Assembly: GCA_900545715.1 (NCBI GenBank)
Contig: URAJ01000049.1
Coordinates: forward strand, 1 to 16,103
From: an uncultured Opitutales bacterium
GTDB taxonomy: Bacteria > Verrucomicrobiota > Verrucomicrobiia > Opitutales > Intestinicryptomonadaceae
DNA length: 16,103 nucleotides
Direction of reading: 5' to 3'
Shown here one piece after another: positions 15,347 to 16,103 of the stretch. A program made the position numbers and the translations under genes. The notes under the pieces are model-generated. The model had not been told where the DNA came from. It was given only the letters and a program-made list of their open reading frames with translations, and made no database searches. Position 1 is the stretch's first letter, and the number at the start of each line of letters is the position of its first letter.

Positions 15347-16103
15347 GCTACCATATCCTGCACATATCGGAGTACGGCTGCAAGCTGTCGAAAGAGCGCG
15401 GGTTGCTCGTCTGCAAGAAGGACGGCGCCGTGCTCGGAAAGATAGCGATAGAAGACCTGCGCGCGGTAGTGATAGTTGCGGGCGGGGTGTCAATAAGCGG
15501 CGAGGTTTTTTCAAGCATATTGGCAAACGACGCAATAATACTGCATTGCAAAAACTACAAGCCCGTAGGGATAAGCGTTCCGAATTGCAGAACATACGAC
15601 GCCCGCGTAGTTCTCAACCAGTCCGCCGGCAATAAAAACCTGAACGCCGCAATATGGCGCAGGCTGCTGTGCGCTAAAATTGAAAATTGCGCCGCGTGCC
15701 TTGGCGGAATGGACGTCAAAGATTCGCGGCTGCATGAAATGGCGCAGGGCTGCCGCCGCGGTTTAAACGAGTCCCTTTGCGCAAGGGAATACTGGAAAAA
15801 CTATTTTCCCCGCCTGGGGGAGGGCGGGGGAAATAGGGAGCCGGGGAGCGGGGCGTCTCCGATAAATGCGCTATTGGATTACGGATACGGGATAATGGGC
15901 GGGATAATCCATAGGAGCCTTATAGTATCAGGCTTAAACAGCCTGTTGGGAGTCAACCACAAGACATACTATAAAAATACGCCGCTCGTTTACGACGCAA
16001 TAGAGCCGTTCAGGGCGTTTGTCGATTATGCGCTGTATAAATACGCGTGCAAATTTTCTGAAATGGGAGTGCGCGGGTGGTCGATATTTTTTGGGAAATA
16101 TTT
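15343..16103 (+). CDS. cas1: CRISPR-associated Cas1 integrase (3' end beyond window)
   Basis: Spacer-acquisition integrase that works as a complex with Cas2. The frame is open from the ATG at 15343, which overlaps the cas9 stop as ATGA, to the right edge: 253 codons of an expected 290-310. It begins MSYHILHISEYGCKLS. Catalytic residues can be placed at E143 (NESLCAREYW), H206 (GVNHKTYY) and E221 (AIEPFRAFVD). The 15-residue H-to-E spacing equals that of H205/E220 in S. pyogenes Cas1. NALLDYGYGIM (175-185) is the family's core helix. Residues 158-173 form a glycine-rich linker whose DNA has six runs of three or more G. cas2 and the repeat array are expected downstream. Co-translation with cas9 is likely. 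Confidence 0.95.
   Translation, partial: MSYHILHISEYGCKLSKERGLLVCKKDGAVLGKIAIEDLRAVVIVAGGVSISGEVFSSILANDAIILHCKNYKPVGISVPNCRTYDARVVLNQSAGNKNLNAAIWRRLLCAKIENCAACLGGMDVKDSRLHEMAQGCRRGLNESLCAREYWKNYFPRLGEGGGNREPGSGASPINALLDYGYGIMGGIIHRSLIVSGLNSLLGVNHKTYYKNTPLVYDAIEPFRAFVDYALYKYACKFSEMGVRGWSIFFGKY

Overview
The window looks like chromosomal DNA from a Gram-negative bacterium of moderate GC content, with AT-rich gaps between genes. I favour the PVC group, most likely Verrucomicrobiota (Opitutae-like). The reasons are the long-form PurM, a ThrH-type HAD phosphatase, a ResB plus CcsA (system II) cytochrome c maturation pair with a large extra domain on CcsA, a plant-like GlgC, a TolB-like periplasmic propeller and a type II-C Cas9. 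Many starts lack a clear Shine-Dalgarno and sit in A/T-rich leaders, which also fits. The phylum is inference; no rRNA is present.

Layout. Positions 1-178 are an edge with no firmly supported gene, closed by a bidirectional terminator. glgC (ADP-glucose synthesis, minus strand) is divergent from tyrS across a 335-bp regulatory gap. That gap holds candidate promoters for both genes and an attenuator-like pair of hairpins in front of tyrS. tyrS is followed 6 bp later by a MATE efflux transporter. A second regulatory gap with a good promoter leads into a tight cluster: a TolB-like protein, thrH and purM, ended by a GC-rich terminator. Next come ychF, resB and ccsA, whose genes overlap by 8 and 4 bp and so probably form one operon. 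A tRNA-Pro(CGG) with encoded CCA and its own terminator follows.

Immediately 3' of the tRNA lies a 448-bp AT-rich non-coding stretch, then a type II-C CRISPR-Cas locus: a compact 1059-residue Cas9 with all RuvC and HNH catalytic residues, overlapping by 4 bp a Cas1 gene that runs off the right edge. cas2 and the repeat array are expected just beyond the window. The stretch between the tRNA and cas9 contains three consecutive stem-loops behind a plausible promoter. I propose it as a tracrRNA candidate and predict the first bases of the CRISPR repeat from it.

The left 11.7 kb is housekeeping: carbon storage, translation, efflux, amino-acid and purine synthesis, cytochrome c assembly. The right 4.4 kb is the accessory defence locus and the most interesting part of the window.
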